Of a DNA stretch of 64,000 nt, positions 23,501 through 35,848 are shown one piece after another. Under the pieces are notes generated by a model that did not search any database, was not told the DNA's origin, and was given only the letters and a program-made list of their open reading frames with translations. Source of the stretch: Buxus sempervirens (taxonomy: Eukaryota; Streptophyta; Magnoliopsida; Buxales; Buxaceae). The stretch is from NCBI GenBank assembly GCA_947561395.2, contig OX387186.1, positions 4,742,835 to 4,806,834 on the forward strand. The letters are read 5' to 3'. Position numbers and translations under genes: made by a program. The number at the start of each line of letters is the position of its first letter. Positions within the stretch are counted from its first letter, which is position 1.

Positions 23501-26500
23501 TTTATTGAATGGAAAAATGTCAAAAAAGCTGGTGGTGGTCATTCCGTAGCTTGTAGGTGGTGGTGCTGTTACTGGAGGAGGTGACATTAGTGTTCTAACT
23601 AGATATGATGGTAATGGTGTTGGTATTATTGTTTGAGGTGATAGCCTTGCTGTATGTTATGATAGTGGTGCTGTTATCATTGATGATGGTTGAACAACTG
23701 ATGCCATCATGAAATTTCGTGGTGGCATTATTATAAATGGAGGTCGTGGTGTTGGTGGTGAGCCAGCATTGAAGCTAGTAGCTATGGCATTGCTGTTGTG
23801 ATGGCACTGGACAATTCATGATTGAAATGTGGAAGTGATATCATTTTTTAAGATGGTTTTTGTGTCAGATGGTGGCCATGACAGTGTCATCACCAAAGGA
23901 GGTAATGGCATTATGGTTGGAGTTGTACTATTGCAGAGGTGATATTCATGTTGTAATTGATGGTGTTAGTGTTGTTAATACTACTGATGGTGGTGATGGT
24001 ACTGTTATCGGAGATAAATACAAATACAAAGGAAGGAACTTAAGAGGTGTTGGATCTAGAATGATGGTATATTGGTTTTTGGATCTTGTAACTTTATCTT
24101 GGGCTAGACCTTCAAACTTCCATAAGCATCTAAAAGCGTTGATTTGTTGTGGTTTGGTAGCTTGTTTAGTTGTTTTTCTAACAAACTCAGGTTCGTCTAT
24201 TGATATTGGTTGTGGTCAAAATACAATTAGCAAAAAAAGGTGTTGGATTATGTTTGGGATCTAAAGGAAAATAAATTATGTCATGATTTATTGAAGTAGA
24301 AATAAGATTAGATTTCTGAATATTCAGTGTAAAAATTAAAAAGTTGGATATTACACCAGAGAGCTAGGTAAAGTTTTCATCAAAAGCAATCATTCAGGAA
24401 CCTCTCAAAATGCAAAGAGAAAATTATTTTTTCTGCATAGTATTTTAAATGATATTTACTATCTTATTTCTATTTTTGAAGGTCGCTCTTTCTCCATTTG
24501 TTATCTTGGTGATGCATCATGTATAACTTTTTAGTGGAGACGTGCATGACTATGATTTGAAAACCTTAATTGAAAAAATGAGTCATTGGTGACCCTGAGA
24601 TTTATTCTTTGAAGGATGAATGAAGATTCACATTGCAAAGAAAGTCTATGTTCTAACTCCCATTGTTGAACAAGTGATGGAAGACTCGGGACATGTTCAA
24701 TGGCATTAATCAAAATAACAGTGCAATATTGCTGACTTTAAGCAAAAACCATTACTTAGGATGATGGCCAAAACTTAAGGAACAGATCAGTATCGAGATT
24801 GAAAAGTGAAATACATTTGCCCTGCTGACTTTTAACAAAAAATGTTACTTAGGATGATAGCCAAAGCCTAAGGCACAGATCACTATCGAGATTGAAAATG
24901 AAATACATTTGCTTTGCTGAAATCTAACATAAGAACATCAAGATTTGAGGGAAGACAAATTGGCAGTCATTAATTTCAAAATATGATTAGCCATAACAAA
25001 GATAGATGGCTATAAAATTGGATAAAATTTTGCTTGAACACTGATTGGATGGGGCAGTAACAAACTTTACCACAAATTTACCGCCCCCCGGCAGCCCCAC
25101 CATCACATTTGGAAGGTTCTTTATTTGGAAGTTCTTGGGTTTCCACAAATGAATCACTATGCCCAAGAAAAAATGGAACAAAAACTTTCTTCATTTTTTG
25201 ACTGGATTCTAGATTCAAAAAAGTTTCCAAAGCTTTATTTGTCCTTATCAAGCTCAATATCTTGTAATTTAGATATGAATTGAAAGAAGTTATGGTTAAA
25301 TTGAATGATGAATTTCTTATTTAAACCTATGTTACAGAATGTTGGGCAACCAAAAAAAAAAAAATACACATGTTCAAAAGATGAGTGTTATCGGGATGAG
25401 AATGCTAAGACGGACATGTGACAAAAAATAGAAAAGACAAAGTAAGAACCGAAGATATTCGAAAGTAGTTCGGCATAGCATGCATGGGGAAAATTTTGAG
25501 TTAGTTTGGAAATATAAAGTGGATATTTTGAGATACACCTGTAAGAAGGTATGAGTGGATGCATATCGAAGGGCCTAAGAGATCAGAAGAAGACCTAAAA
25601 AGACATGGAAGGAGTTAATAAAATATTGCTTACATAAACATAACTTAACTAAAGATATGATTTTTGATAGAGTGGGATGGAGATCAAGATTTGTGTCACC
25701 AACCCCAGAGAACTGGCTTATGTTGATGATGATGACGTTTAAGAGTTCTAATTGGTTGGAAAAGCTAGTTTATGAACCTGATCACATTTTATGATTTGGT
25801 GGTTTTATCGAAAATTTCTGGTCCATAAAATGTTTAGATGTCCAATAGTTTACCAGAGATAACAGGAATTTCATGCCTTACAATTGTCTACCTTTTGTTG
25901 CTGTTCTTGGGAGGCTGCAGTTTTTGTTTCATGACTGGTTTTTTCCTTTTGAAGTCACCGGGTTTTAGTTTTATTTTTGTGGTGCTTTGGCCTTTGTCAC
26001 CTCTGTCTGTGTTAGTCACTACTCGTAGGTGCATAACTGAATATTGGTGGTTCATTTTATTACATATTTTATCTGCCTGGATCCCACATCTTGTAGGATC
26101 TTTGTCTCTGTTTTTATTTGGATGAATTTTCATTACTTGTAAAAAAAAAAAAAAAAAACAGTTTACCATGTGTTTTAGTTTGAGAAATCGTTGCTTGAAT
26201 TAAGAGTGGAAGGAATTCCTTATTCTAAATTTCAGTCGTTTGATTTTTAAAATACCATCCAACCGATTCCTTCTATATATTCTAGACTTCAGAGGATCTG
26301 TTTACAATTCCGTGAAATTCATGATACTGTTTTCTGCATCAGAAAGACCAATTCCTAGTATCATGCCTGATGACTATGTGACCCCTTAAATGCATTTGTT
26401 TGTTTATTACAGAAAGCTTAGATTTGGCAGCTCAAATATATGGAATAAAAGGCTCCTAAATTCAAGAGAAGAGATTGAATATTAGTGGTCTACATATTAG

Positions 26501-29500
26501 ACATCATTAAATTCTGTTAATAAGCAGAAGAATGGAAGTATGTGTCAGTGATACATTCTAACTAAAAACGCTGCATGGTCTTAGACGTGAATTTTGACCA
26601 CTGCATCAACTAAAGATGGCTGCGACTGCGAGTTTTGCTTTTGTAAGCTTGAAGGAGGCATGTAATGATTTTGTGGTTCATTACTACTATTTTTAAGTGG
26701 TGCAATACTCTTATTGTTCAGTTCAACAAAATGGCTGCAAGTATTTTCAGTGATCTCATAAGGGGATTGTATATGTTTTATCTACTTAGAAGTTTTTATG
26801 CAACTTTATGGTGATGGGTTTGCCATTTTTTGTTTGGTTGTTTTATGCAACTTTATTGTTATGGGTTGCTATATTTGCTCATCTATGTTCATTTTTGTTG
26901 ATTAAAACTTTTGATATGCAAATATTTTGAAATCAATAGAAAAAACAAGAAGTAACTTCACAAAAATATACGTGGTTTGGCTGTGCCTGCATCCACGAGA
27001 GAGAAGGAAGTTTTCCAATCTATTAAAATAAATTAGGGTTACAACTTATGTTTCCAATCCCCAATTATAATCCTAACCTGGTAAATTAGGAAAAATCTCC
27101 AATGTACCCCTGCATTCCCCCAACCTATGGTTTGACCTGGCACAAACCAGGTCTACCATCAAGGGAGGGACCTCTTCCCGTGGGTGGAGTGAAGGCCATC
27201 CCCCTTTGAACCCAAAGATTAGTGTAAATAATTTTTGCTGAATATGAGTTACTCTCTCTACCATTTTGTATTATTTTTTGTTCATAGCTTATTTCACAAA
27301 GCTGTGTATGTATACCCTGGTTAAAATATAGATCCTTTCTTAGAATCAGACTATAAATTTTCTGATTACATAAATGTTTTTTCAATATATATGATATGAT
27401 GGTGTACTTTCATTTCCAGTATTTGCTCTCATCCTCGATGGACAAAACAGTAAGGTTATGGCACATGTCTAGCAATTCTTGCTTGAAGGTGTTTTCACAT
27501 AGTGATTATGGTAAGTTTCAGATGATCACTAGACTACATTTTTATGCGTATTTTGCTTCTTCACCATCCAAATGGTGCCTTCTGTAAAATGTTATCGTTT
27601 CTCAGTTTGTGATTTTTCTCATTGGCTAATTACATCACTGTTGTTTGAACTTGCCATTTGTCCCAGTAACTTGCATCCAGTTTAATCCTGTTGATGATAG
27701 ATACTTCATTAGTGGATCATTAGATGCTAAGGTTCGAATATGGAGCATACCAGATCGTCAAGTTGTTGATTGGAATGATTTACATGAGATGGTCACTGCT
27801 GCCTGCTATACACCTGATGGCCAGGTCAGTTCACATCTCATGAGTTGTCTTCATTAATTGTTTAATACTTTTAAGTACAGTTACACCAAGAAAATTTATT
27901 TTTGTGCTATAGTCTTTGGTTCAAGGATTTCTATTTTTTGACTTTTGAAGGGTGCATTAGTTGGTTCATACAAAGGGAGTTGCCGTTTATATAACACCTC
28001 TGGTATGACTATAAAATCTCTTTTCTGTTTGTAATTATTGGTGTCTTCTTGTGCTGATTTTATGTTATGTCCTTGGATGCTTCATTCAAAACCATGTTAC
28101 GCTGTTCTTTTGAAGAAAAAGAAAAAGAAAATTGTATTTAGTGATTCCCCTTTTTGAAATATTACTTTTCACAAGAGTAGACTGATCGTAGCTATTCTGC
28201 TCCAGATATCATTGTTTGATCATAAGGTGAGTGTATAAATTCAATTTGTCCCATTGTCTCATATTTCAGAAAATAAGCTGCACCAAAAGCGTCAGATTGA
28301 TCTACAAAACAAGAAAAAGAAATCCCATCTGAAGAAAATCACTGGCTTCGAGGTAATAAACTTTCCATACCATACATGCTTCTTCAGATATGCTACTGCT
28401 TGTTCTTGTGTAAGTGTTTTATCCTTTTGATATTTAATGATATTATATTATATTGAAAATGGATTTGTTTTGTTTTTCTCTTCTTTGAGCTCCAAGTTCG
28501 CATGGGCATAATAAAATAAAGAATTTATAAAGAGGAAAATATGATCGGAAAAAGGAGTAGGATATGGACAATCAATCTTTGAAATTATGCTTGTGGGATT
28601 GATCCATGGGACTTTTGCATGTGTGTGCGTGTGTGGATAACCAGTGTACTGATTAGAAAACACGCATGCAGAGCGAAAGGAAACATCAAATGAGAAAAGA
28701 TTTCCGTTTTTTTAAATTCAAGTTTAAGATTGCAAAACTTAAGCAGAGTGAGAGGAGTTCATCAGTTTGGGTTTCTTAATTGTCCACATGTCTCAAGCGT
28801 TTCATGGTTTTCATTTGCTGAGCAGTTTCATTAAACAGTTTTCCCCAGGAAGTTCTTCGGAAGTGCTTATTACATCTGCAGATTCAAGAATTCGAGTCAT
28901 TGATGGTGATGATCTAGTTCACAAATTCAAAGGTAGACTGCGTTTTCATTGTCATCATCATTTTCTAGAGCTATGTTGAAGTTCTTTGACATGCTTTTTA
29001 AATAAATTTAACAATGCAAAACAGGATCATTTGTAAACTCAAGGCTCTCACTTATAATCTTTGATTATTGTCCATTTCTTATATGACATATCTTCAGCTG
29101 GTATTTAATGCTACAGAAACTTGCCCACTTTCAAATTGATTGAACTTTATAGTGAGCTCAGTTGGAGACCTTTCATATGTTTAATTAACTATTCACCATG
29201 CAAAAACTCTTTACCTTTTCAATGTAGTGAGACACGGATTGTCATTAACTGCAATTTCTGGACATGTGTCTCATTTATAGTTGATTAATGACCCAACAGT
29301 GGGTGGGCGTCACCTATTAGTGTTCCAAGGCCAGAAAGCAGAATGATCATATGATTGTTTACAATTTCCAGAATTTTTACCATGTGATTTTTTTTGTGAA
29401 TTTTCCACAGTCCAAATGGAGTAATACTGATTCTGATATCATCTGTTGATGTTTACCTTTATCTTTCAATATTTCTTCTGTTGACCTGTTAAGGGATGAT

Positions 29501-31682
29501 TCCTTGTCCTCCACATGGCAGCCACATTTCAACATACAACCTTAATGAAGTCCAAGCTTTAGGTATTATGTTTTCAGCATTTTCCCTCATATTAGGTAAT
29601 TCTATTTTAAGTTTGTTTAGGCATGGTCATTATAATCATCCTCAAAGCCTTACCGTACTTGTTGGAATAGATGGTAGGAATTTGATTTCTTCAGCAACCC
29701 TATCAATGTTGAGTATTGAGACCATTATTTTCTCTCTGTCTCTGTGTTCTTATTTGTCATCCCCTGTCTCTTCATAACCATTTCAGGTACATGATTCATG
29801 CTGCTCTCTTTTGAAATTTTCTTTTTCGTTTGCTTGTAAAATGCTCAATCACCCAGCTCTAATTATACAAGCAACTTCAACTTTGTCTCCACCTCTTGTC
29901 CATAATCGATTCAAGATGATCCAATTGATTGCTTTTACATCCTGATTACCATTATTGGAATTCACAATAGTTCTGAATGCAGCCTGCATACGTTATGTAA
30001 CAGGCTAAAATATTATCCAATCCTTCTTATTGTAGTATTAGCTTGTAGGCTACCTTAATGTTTCAAATATCCTGATATCACAATAATGAATTAAAGACAA
30101 GCTGCAGATGCTTGTAAAATGTTTCTCTCAATACCCAAGGTGTACGTATAACTTTTAACCAGTAGCAAATTCAGCACGAGAATATCAAGGATAGTTACGC
30201 AATAAAAGAAAAAAGCCTAATTCTGAAAAAGAATTAAAACTTTCCTTTTGGGAGGATGAGAATAAAAGTTTGCTCAAGTATTTTTCTTTTGCTGTTACTG
30301 AATGGGTAGTGTCAAACTTTTGTAAGCCTTGTATTCTGCAGTTGTCATATCTTCTTCTTTTTTTAAGCCTGCAAAACACTTCATAAGTTTCTTTATTTCA
30401 TTCAAGATCTTTTTATCCTGTTGAAAACATTTCATTGAACATCGATAGTCAGGATCCTTTGTTTCATTTGATCTGTTTAGATGATTTGAGTGATCCATAC
30501 CTGATTTGAGTTTTGTGCTGTTGAGAAGAAACTCCATTCCAATTGAAAATGGGGAACTGTTAGATTTGAACGATCCTTGTAATTGATTGCGTGCTCTATA
30601 GTAGTTGAAGCCTTACATCTGTCGCTTATTCCCTAATATCCCAAGAGAAAAGAAAAATAAAGATAGACCAATTATACTACATTTGCTTCACAAAATCAGT
30701 GACTCAATTCAACTTTCATGCTTGAACGGGTTCTCATTTATAATGCATGTTTGGGAATTTGTGACAATGGATCCCTTTTAACGGTTTTGGCTTGTAATTG
30801 TTTATCTGAGATTCTCATTTATTTCCAGTTAGTTTATCTGATAGCAGGCTAGTTTCGTATAGAGCAGGCTAGTTTCGTGATTCTCATTTATTTCCAGTTA
30901 GTTTATCTGAGAAACTTGGACACATTTCATTCATACAACAAATGGATATGTTCCTTCAAAATCCTTTATATGGTTTGGGAATGCAAAGACCAAAAAATAT
31001 CTTCCAATACTCTTCTGTGCTGATATAAGCATATAAGTTATCAAGATTTTGACAAATTTGATAGGGTAAGTTGGTATTATGTTTGGCAGGGTTTCGTAAC
31101 ACAAACAGCCAGATATCAGCTTCGTTAGCAGCGAATGGGAAGTATGTGGTTTGTGCAAGTGAGGACTCATACGTGTATGTGTGGAACCATGAGGTTGATT
31201 CTCGACCTAGCAGAAGCAAAGGTGTTGCTGTCACACGTGCTTACGAGAATTTTCACTGTCAAGATGTATCAGTGGCTGTTCCTTGGCCTGGCATGGTTAG
31301 CACCTGGGGGATGCTGGATGGTTGTAACAGGGAACAAGATGGACTTGACCATGGTGATGTGGTGTCCATGGCCAACCATCCACCTAGCCCGGTCGAGGAG
31401 ACAGGGCAGGCCAATTCACCATTGGCACTGGGTTGCACCAATAGCCCTCTGTATGGTACCATTTCATGTGCAAACAACAGCTATATCTCTGACAGAATTG
31501 CAGCAACATGGCCTGAAGAAAAGCTTCTTGTGGCCAGTAAGAACCGTAGTCCCCGGACCAGTGTGGACTTATCCAATGGGGCAATGCAAGGTAAGTCAGC
31601 ATGGTGCATGGTGATTGTAACCGGAGGCCTTAAGGGTGAAATCAGAACTTTCCAAAATTTTGGATTTCCAGTTCGGATTTGA
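20592..31682 (+). CDS. WDR44-like WD40-repeat protein
   Basis: Seven exons (20592-22241, 27420-27510, 27667-27824, 27951-28002, 28270-28352, 28839-28932, 31090-31682) encode 906 residues. The acidic, Ser-rich N-terminus contains the plant-family motif [15 protein letters not shown] and is followed by a long disordered region with a basic patch around residues 350-370. WD40 repeats run from about residue 430 ([20 protein letters not shown]) through [38 protein letters not shown] and later blades to [12 protein letters not shown] near residue 735. A Lys-rich segment (KKKKSHLKK) sits between blades. The C-terminus ends [18 protein letters not shown]. Animal WDR44 binds Rab11 in membrane recycling; plant relatives are poorly characterised, so function is inferred only as a scaffold. 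Intron 1 (5178 bp) and intron 6 (2157 bp) are unusually long, and intron 1 holds LINE and retroposon relics. Two uORFs and a hairpin precede the start. Confidence 0.93.
23520..24010. repeat. Degenerate GGT/GAT triplet-rich tract in WD40 intron 1
   Basis: About 490 bp are dominated by GGTGGT, GATGGT and GTTGTT triplets with stops in all frames. It resembles an expanded and decayed trinucleotide repeat rather than an exon. Confidence 0.6.
24731..24925. repeat. Two-copy tandem duplication, about 92-bp unit
   Basis: Two adjacent diverged copies share TTACTTAGGATGATGGCC, ACAGATCA, TATCGAGATTGAAAA and GAAATACATTTGC. Intronic; no function seen. Confidence 0.75.
25375..25745 (+). mobile_element. Decayed 3' end of a LINE-type reverse transcriptase gene
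   Basis: Frameshifted translation gives MLRRTC, then [12 protein letters not shown], then [11 protein letters not shown] and [10 protein letters not shown] in order. These correspond to the characteristic C-terminal tail of a widespread plant LINE-type RT (RMLRWMCG, IRNEDIR, RGRPKKTW, DRNEWR). It is followed by a GAT-rich tail at 25717-25738. Several stops and frameshifts are present, so it is a dead relic, in sense orientation within WD40 intron 1. Confidence 0.75.
25856..26159 (+). mobile_element. Retroposed insertion with poly(A) tail and 9-bp target duplication
   Basis: A roughly 304-bp segment ends in an 18-A tail (26141-26158) and is flanked by AGTTTACCA at 25847-25855 and 26160-26168. 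These are hallmarks of target-primed retroposition. The body is T-rich and contains no recognisable protein domain. It is either the 5'-truncated 3' UTR of an L1-type LINE, a SINE, or a retrocopy. Confidence 0.72.
26940..27115. repeat. Dispersed repeat, copy 2
   Basis: This copy carries ACGTGGTTTGGC, a CCTGCATCCACGAG motif, AGGGTTACAA and a CCAATCCCCAATTATAATCCTAA tail in the same order as the copies near 8.9 and 38.7 kb. It lies in WD40 intron 1 about 300 bp before exon 2. Confidence 0.5.
30185..30537 (-). other. Antisense coding-like stretch in WD40 intron 6
   Basis: On the minus strand a roughly 80-codon open stretch (30295-30537) contains [16 protein letters not shown] and KKLMKCFAG, charged and compact like real protein, and continues after a frame change. 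I do not recognise the family. A decayed retroelement polyprotein fragment is possible; chance is also possible. Confidence 0.25.
30801..30912. repeat. Short local duplication in WD40 intron 6
   Basis: ATTCTCATTTATTTCCAGTT followed by AGTTTATCTGA occurs twice, separated by two copies of AGCAGGCTAGTTTCGT. The near identity indicates a recent slippage or duplication. Confidence 0.8.
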
Positions 31683-34062
31683 GAGCTCTTGGAAAGAAAA
31701 AAAAAACTGGGCACAGAGAGTATAGAGCTTGGTAACCAATAGATTGTTTTTAGTGCTATGTCCCAGTAAACTCAAGACCCCAGTTGCCACTTGGTGTATA
31801 GATTATGTACGGTGAGTGAGGTTTGTAATATTGGCTGGTTCCTTCCCTTGTTCGCATATGCAAGTAACCATAGATGATAGAACCACACATTTGATTTAGA
31901 AGCCCCCCAAAGGTTTGTGTAATCGGGAACTGTAGAGCAAAAGAGCATGCTAAAAGAAATTGGATTTTAAAAGATTCTTTTACCGTTTTATGAAGTTACA
32001 CTCTTCTATCCGTGAAGCTGGATGGAGAACTTGCGTCTTTCAGAATCACATGTAAGAAGAAAGGAGCTTATATGGTTTCTTCCAGTTTTTTATACCATGT
32101 AAACAAGAAGAAAGAAATGCATTAACGTTCGTCACCTAAAAGATAGCAGGAGGGAAGATAAAGAGAAGGTTTTGGCAAAAAAAATTGGAAATTGGACCTT
32201 TAGGATAACCGGGAAAATTAAGTAAAAAAAAAAAAAAGCAATTTAAAAACAAAAATAAGTTTAAATTTGTTTTTATGATTTTGGAAATTAGAAATAAGTG
32301 AAGAGAAAACCCATTTTGTTACAATTTGTTAACATCAATTTTGACCTTAAAAATCTGTGAGAATGCGTTTGATAAACATTTTGGGTTTTATAAAACTAGA
32401 AAAACAATAACACGCTCGCAACTTGAATCCAGTGTGAATCCAGTCTGATAAGTCGACGCAAAGCTATCACATTCACAACACATTGATCAAAGCTTAATGA
32501 TGTATTAGAAAAATTGAGCAGCTGCTGTTTTTAGACCAGGACTGAACTGGCTGCTGTTTTTAGGAATAGGACTGAACAGGCTGAATAAAAGAAAATGACT
32601 ATTCAGACCTTTGACCGGATTTCCTTATAATTTGGTTTGAATCTTGGTGTAATTTGGATCTAAAGCTGTGTGGACAGGAACAATCTGCTCAAAACTAGAT
32701 GATATCGTATGTAATGCTTCATTGCATTGCAAACTGTTATGATCATGAGATGCTACTATGTGGCCTCACTATTTTTTCAAGTGGAACCCACCTGATACAG
32801 TTATAAAAATGAAAAAAAAAAAACTACCATGAGATGCTCCACATGGCAGCATCTCACGGCCATAGTAGTCTGCAATACACAGACCATGTCATTTTGCCAA
32901 AACCAATATGGAATCGATTTGAACTTGGTCCGGTTCTAAAACATTAATGTTTCCAGCTGACAAAATCCGTTATGAATTGTACAATGGTTTGTTACCCAAA
33001 AAAAAAATTGTACAATGGTTAGTTGGGGTGGGTTAAAATATCATCCATCCAATTCCCTCCCCTCTAGAAAGTCTCCACGTCACAAAAATAAAAGTCAGTT
33101 CACACAGACAACTGAACTTGGCGAAGCAGATCCAACAACGGACAACTCGTCGATTGTTAGGACGAGTTTTTCACACTCAGTAGCTCGGCCGTTTCGTCAA
33201 GAAAACTTGGATTGCTTGCACTTAGGGAATCGACCAATTCACTTGAAAATCTGATGAGAGCACGCTGATTTCAAGAATGGGAAGTCTAAAATTTTATGAT
33301 TTGAGCTTGTTAGCTGCAACAATCTCATAAAGTATCTTCTTCTTCTTCGCAGCAGTTTTTCTCTCTACATCTGGGCGTAATGTATCTGATGAACTTAGCT
33401 GGGTTTTGGATATGATTCCCGAGGTTTGGTGGGTGACAATGTAGCATCTTCTTCTATCCACAGCAAAGCTCATCCATGGATTCAATTGAAACATAAACAG
33501 CATACCAAAGAGAACACATGATTGATCTCCTCAACTGAGACCCTGATTAATTAAGCGAAATCAGCTAATATTTCAATTGACAATAAAAAATATGTATCTC
33601 ACAGGAAAACGAGAGTTTTAGCAGAAACTAAAAAAACTTTGAACCAAACCAGTAATCACATCCAATCAACCAAGCTGTAGGAGACCCCTTTCTATCTGAA
33701 TCTACAGTGAAGAACTCAACCCCTTCTTAATTATCAGAAGAAAAAAAAAAGAACTCAACCCCTTCTTTACATTTATGGTAATCCGAATAAAAATAAGAGA
33801 GAACAGATCCTGAAGCCTAAACTAAAAACCACAGCTTCAAACAGTTCTATCCCTCCCAGTGAAACATCGATCGATCTCAACACAGCAACAGATACATCAT
33901 CACACTCTTTACTACTTAAAAGAACCGATTACCTAAATATATATATATATACGAAAATGGAGTGCTTCGGAATGTAGAATATATCAAGAGAGATTTAAGA
34001 TGCATGAACCTTCACAAGCACACAGATTCACATCAAAAAAGAGACAAACCCTGCTTAATGAA
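31683..34062. other. Intergenic between convergent WD40 and Dof genes
   Basis: The first 200-400 bp are WD40 3' UTR, and the last part (about 33.5-34.06 kb) is probably Dof 3' UTR. Between them is AT-rich spacer with a short inverted-repeat element at 32745-32858 and a duplicated AACTCAACCCCTTCTT near 33715 and 33753. Short ORFs at 33015-33254 and 33294-33503 have no recognisable content. Confidence 0.6.
32745..32858. mobile_element. Small MITE-like inverted repeat
   Basis: The left arm ATGAGATGCTACTATGTGG is mirrored at the right by CCACATGGCAGCATCTCAC, with an A-rich centre. The right arm itself contains a second palindrome. No convincing target duplication was found. It resembles part of the left arm of the 38.0-kb element. 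Confidence 0.45.
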
Positions 34063-34914
34063 CTACTTCCCGTTTGGTTTGTCCCCAAACTCGTCCCACG
34101 TTTGCTTGAGATCCGTGGAAACTAATGTTGCGAAATCGTCCCAGTTCCAGGTGCTCGTCGAATCCAAAAAGTTGTTACTCGTGGGTAACTGCCACTGCGG
34201 CGTAATACCGCTGCTGGTGATGACGGGATCGACTACAGTTTCGGTCTCGCCACCGTAGTTATAGCCCTCCGATGGTGAAAAGGAGGCGGTGACTGAAGAG
34301 GAAGCGTTGTCAAAAGAGATTGAGCTTGTGAAGGGAAATTCAGAGATTGAAGGTAGAGGTAGAGATAAGGTTGAATCCAGGAAGGAGTTGTTGTTGCTGT
34401 TGATAGAAGAATCTGGGTGTAACGATGGTGGTAAAGAAGATGGTGTGTGCAGCAGGGCGCGGTACACCATTTCGGAGATGTTCTTGCTATCCCCAAGTGC
34501 AAAAGGTAGATGCTGAAACTGCTGGCGGGATTGAATTTCGATGTTGGTATCACGTCCATGATGATTGACCTGGTTGTTTATGGTGGTGGAGGTTTTGGCC
34601 GTCTTGACGCGCTTATTCTTTCGTCCACCACCAACAGGAACGTTTCGAAGCGTACCTCCTTTGGTCCAGTGCCTCCTACATGTCTTGCAGAAATGGCGGG
34701 GCTGCGACCTGTTGTAGTTGTTGTAGTAACAGAACTTTGTGTTTGTAGAATCACACCTTGGGCAATTTAGAGGCTCTTGTTGTTGTTGCTGCTGCTGGTG
34801 TCTCACTTTCACTTGAGGAGGGTTTGGGAGCTCCAAAGCCCCCACCTGCAACAAGGTCTTTTCCCAATCCAGTTGGAGCCCATTACAGGAAACTTGTTTC
34901 GAACTCAAACCCAT
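34063..34914 (-). CDS. Dof-type zinc finger transcription factor
   Basis: A single coding exon on the minus strand encodes 283 residues, from ATG at 34914. The Dof domain spans about residues 49-102 with a CX2CX21CX2C zinc site (C51, C54, C76, C79): [18 protein letters not shown], then [14 protein letters not shown] and [12 protein letters not shown]. Dof proteins are plant-specific nuclear factors that bind AAAG cores. A Gln run (40-46) precedes the domain. The C-terminal half is Ser/Asn-rich, with the acidic tryptophan motif TWNWDDF near the end, a plausible activation patch. Two positions differ from the family consensus I know: Arg instead of Leu after YYNNYN, and His instead of Tyr in RRYW. 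The zinc ligands are intact, so the protein is probably functional. The subgroup is not assigned. Confidence 0.93.
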   Translation of the reverse strand: MGLSSKQVSCNGLQLDWEKTLLQVGALELPNPPQVKVRHQQQQQQQEPLNCPRCDSTNTKFCYYNNYNRSQPRHFCKTCRRHWTKGGTLRNVPVGGGRKNKRVKTAKTSTTINNQVNHHGRDTNIEIQSRQQFQHLPFALGDSKNISEMVYRALLHTPSSLPPSLHPDSSINSNNNSFLDSTLSLPLPSISEFPFTSSISFDNASSSVTASFSPSEGYNYGGETETVVDPVITSSGITPQWQLPTSNNFLDSTSTWNWDDFATLVSTDLKQTWDEFGDKPNGK

Positions 34915-35389
34915 CTTTACTGTAACAAACTTGTAAAGAAGAACAAGACCAAACCCAGAAAAAACAGATACCCTAAATTCTTTTCCAAAAGAAAAAAAAA
35001 ATGGAAGTAATTAACAAACTAGCCTTTGGATAAAGGTGCAAGAAGGCAGATGAATTTGAAGAAGAGAAGGAAGATTAGATTTTTGAGCTTGACCCAGAGA
35101 GCTTCTTGCTCAGGCTGGACGGATTCTGATCCAACAAAATGCTTGAGCAGCTGATGAGAACTGAGCATTTCTAGAATCTTTCTATCTAATCTAAGCACCC
35201 CCTACCTGTAAAGGAAGCCAAAGAATAAGAAGAATATTAGTTTAGGGATCAAGTTACTGAATCGAATGGTAGGTCAGCTCTCAACAGAGTCTTTGATTGA
35301 TTTGTGTGGGGGTGTGATGGTCGGAAACTCCTTTTAAATTATAGCAAACTTTGATTGCCATCTACAGCATCTCTTTCATTCCTCTCCAC

Positions 35390-35398
35390 AATTTTATA
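35390..35398 (-). promoter_or_regulatory. Candidate TATA box of the Dof gene
   Basis: On the minus strand the sequence reads CTATAAAAT, followed by a pyrimidine- and AG-rich leader. It lies about 475 bp before the Dof start codon, leaving room for a leader of about 440 bp or a 5' UTR intron. Confidence 0.45.
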
Positions 35399-35830
35399 GG
35401 GTAGAAAGAACCTTGTTTCAAAGAAAGATAGATACTTAGGGATTAAGCTGAAGGTGGTCAGTTTGACACGTGGTTGACCCCACACGTCTCTGCTGCCTCA
35501 TTATATACATGTAATATATGTATGTGCGTGGTCCTCAAGAGGGTATATATATAAGTATATGTTCATACCATGAAAAAGAAATTAGTAATTATTATTAAAG
35601 AATTAACCCAAAAGAATCCTTTTAACAGGCTAGGAAGAGGAAAAATGAAAATGAAAGCCATGAAGTTTGGGAAGGGTGGGCGTACTATTGTCTGCAGTCG
35701 TAGTCCATCGTCTGACGTTCGTTTCTCTGTTAGCTAGTGCGCTACAACAAGACACACACACAAGAGGGAAACAGAGACAAGAGGGAGATCCCAGACCACT
35801 GTGTGTGTACAGGGTAAGTGGTGGTGGACT

Positions 35831-35848
35831 GGTGGTGGTGGTGGTGGG
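35831..35848. repeat. (GGT)n trinucleotide repeat
   Basis: A GGT run about 900 bp upstream of the Dof start. A second one lies at 36655-36677. Confidence 0.85.

Noticed and set aside
23860-24264. 134-codon ORF in WD40 intron 1
   Set aside because: Arises from the GGT/GAT triplet tract, which is open by composition; no domain or splice context.
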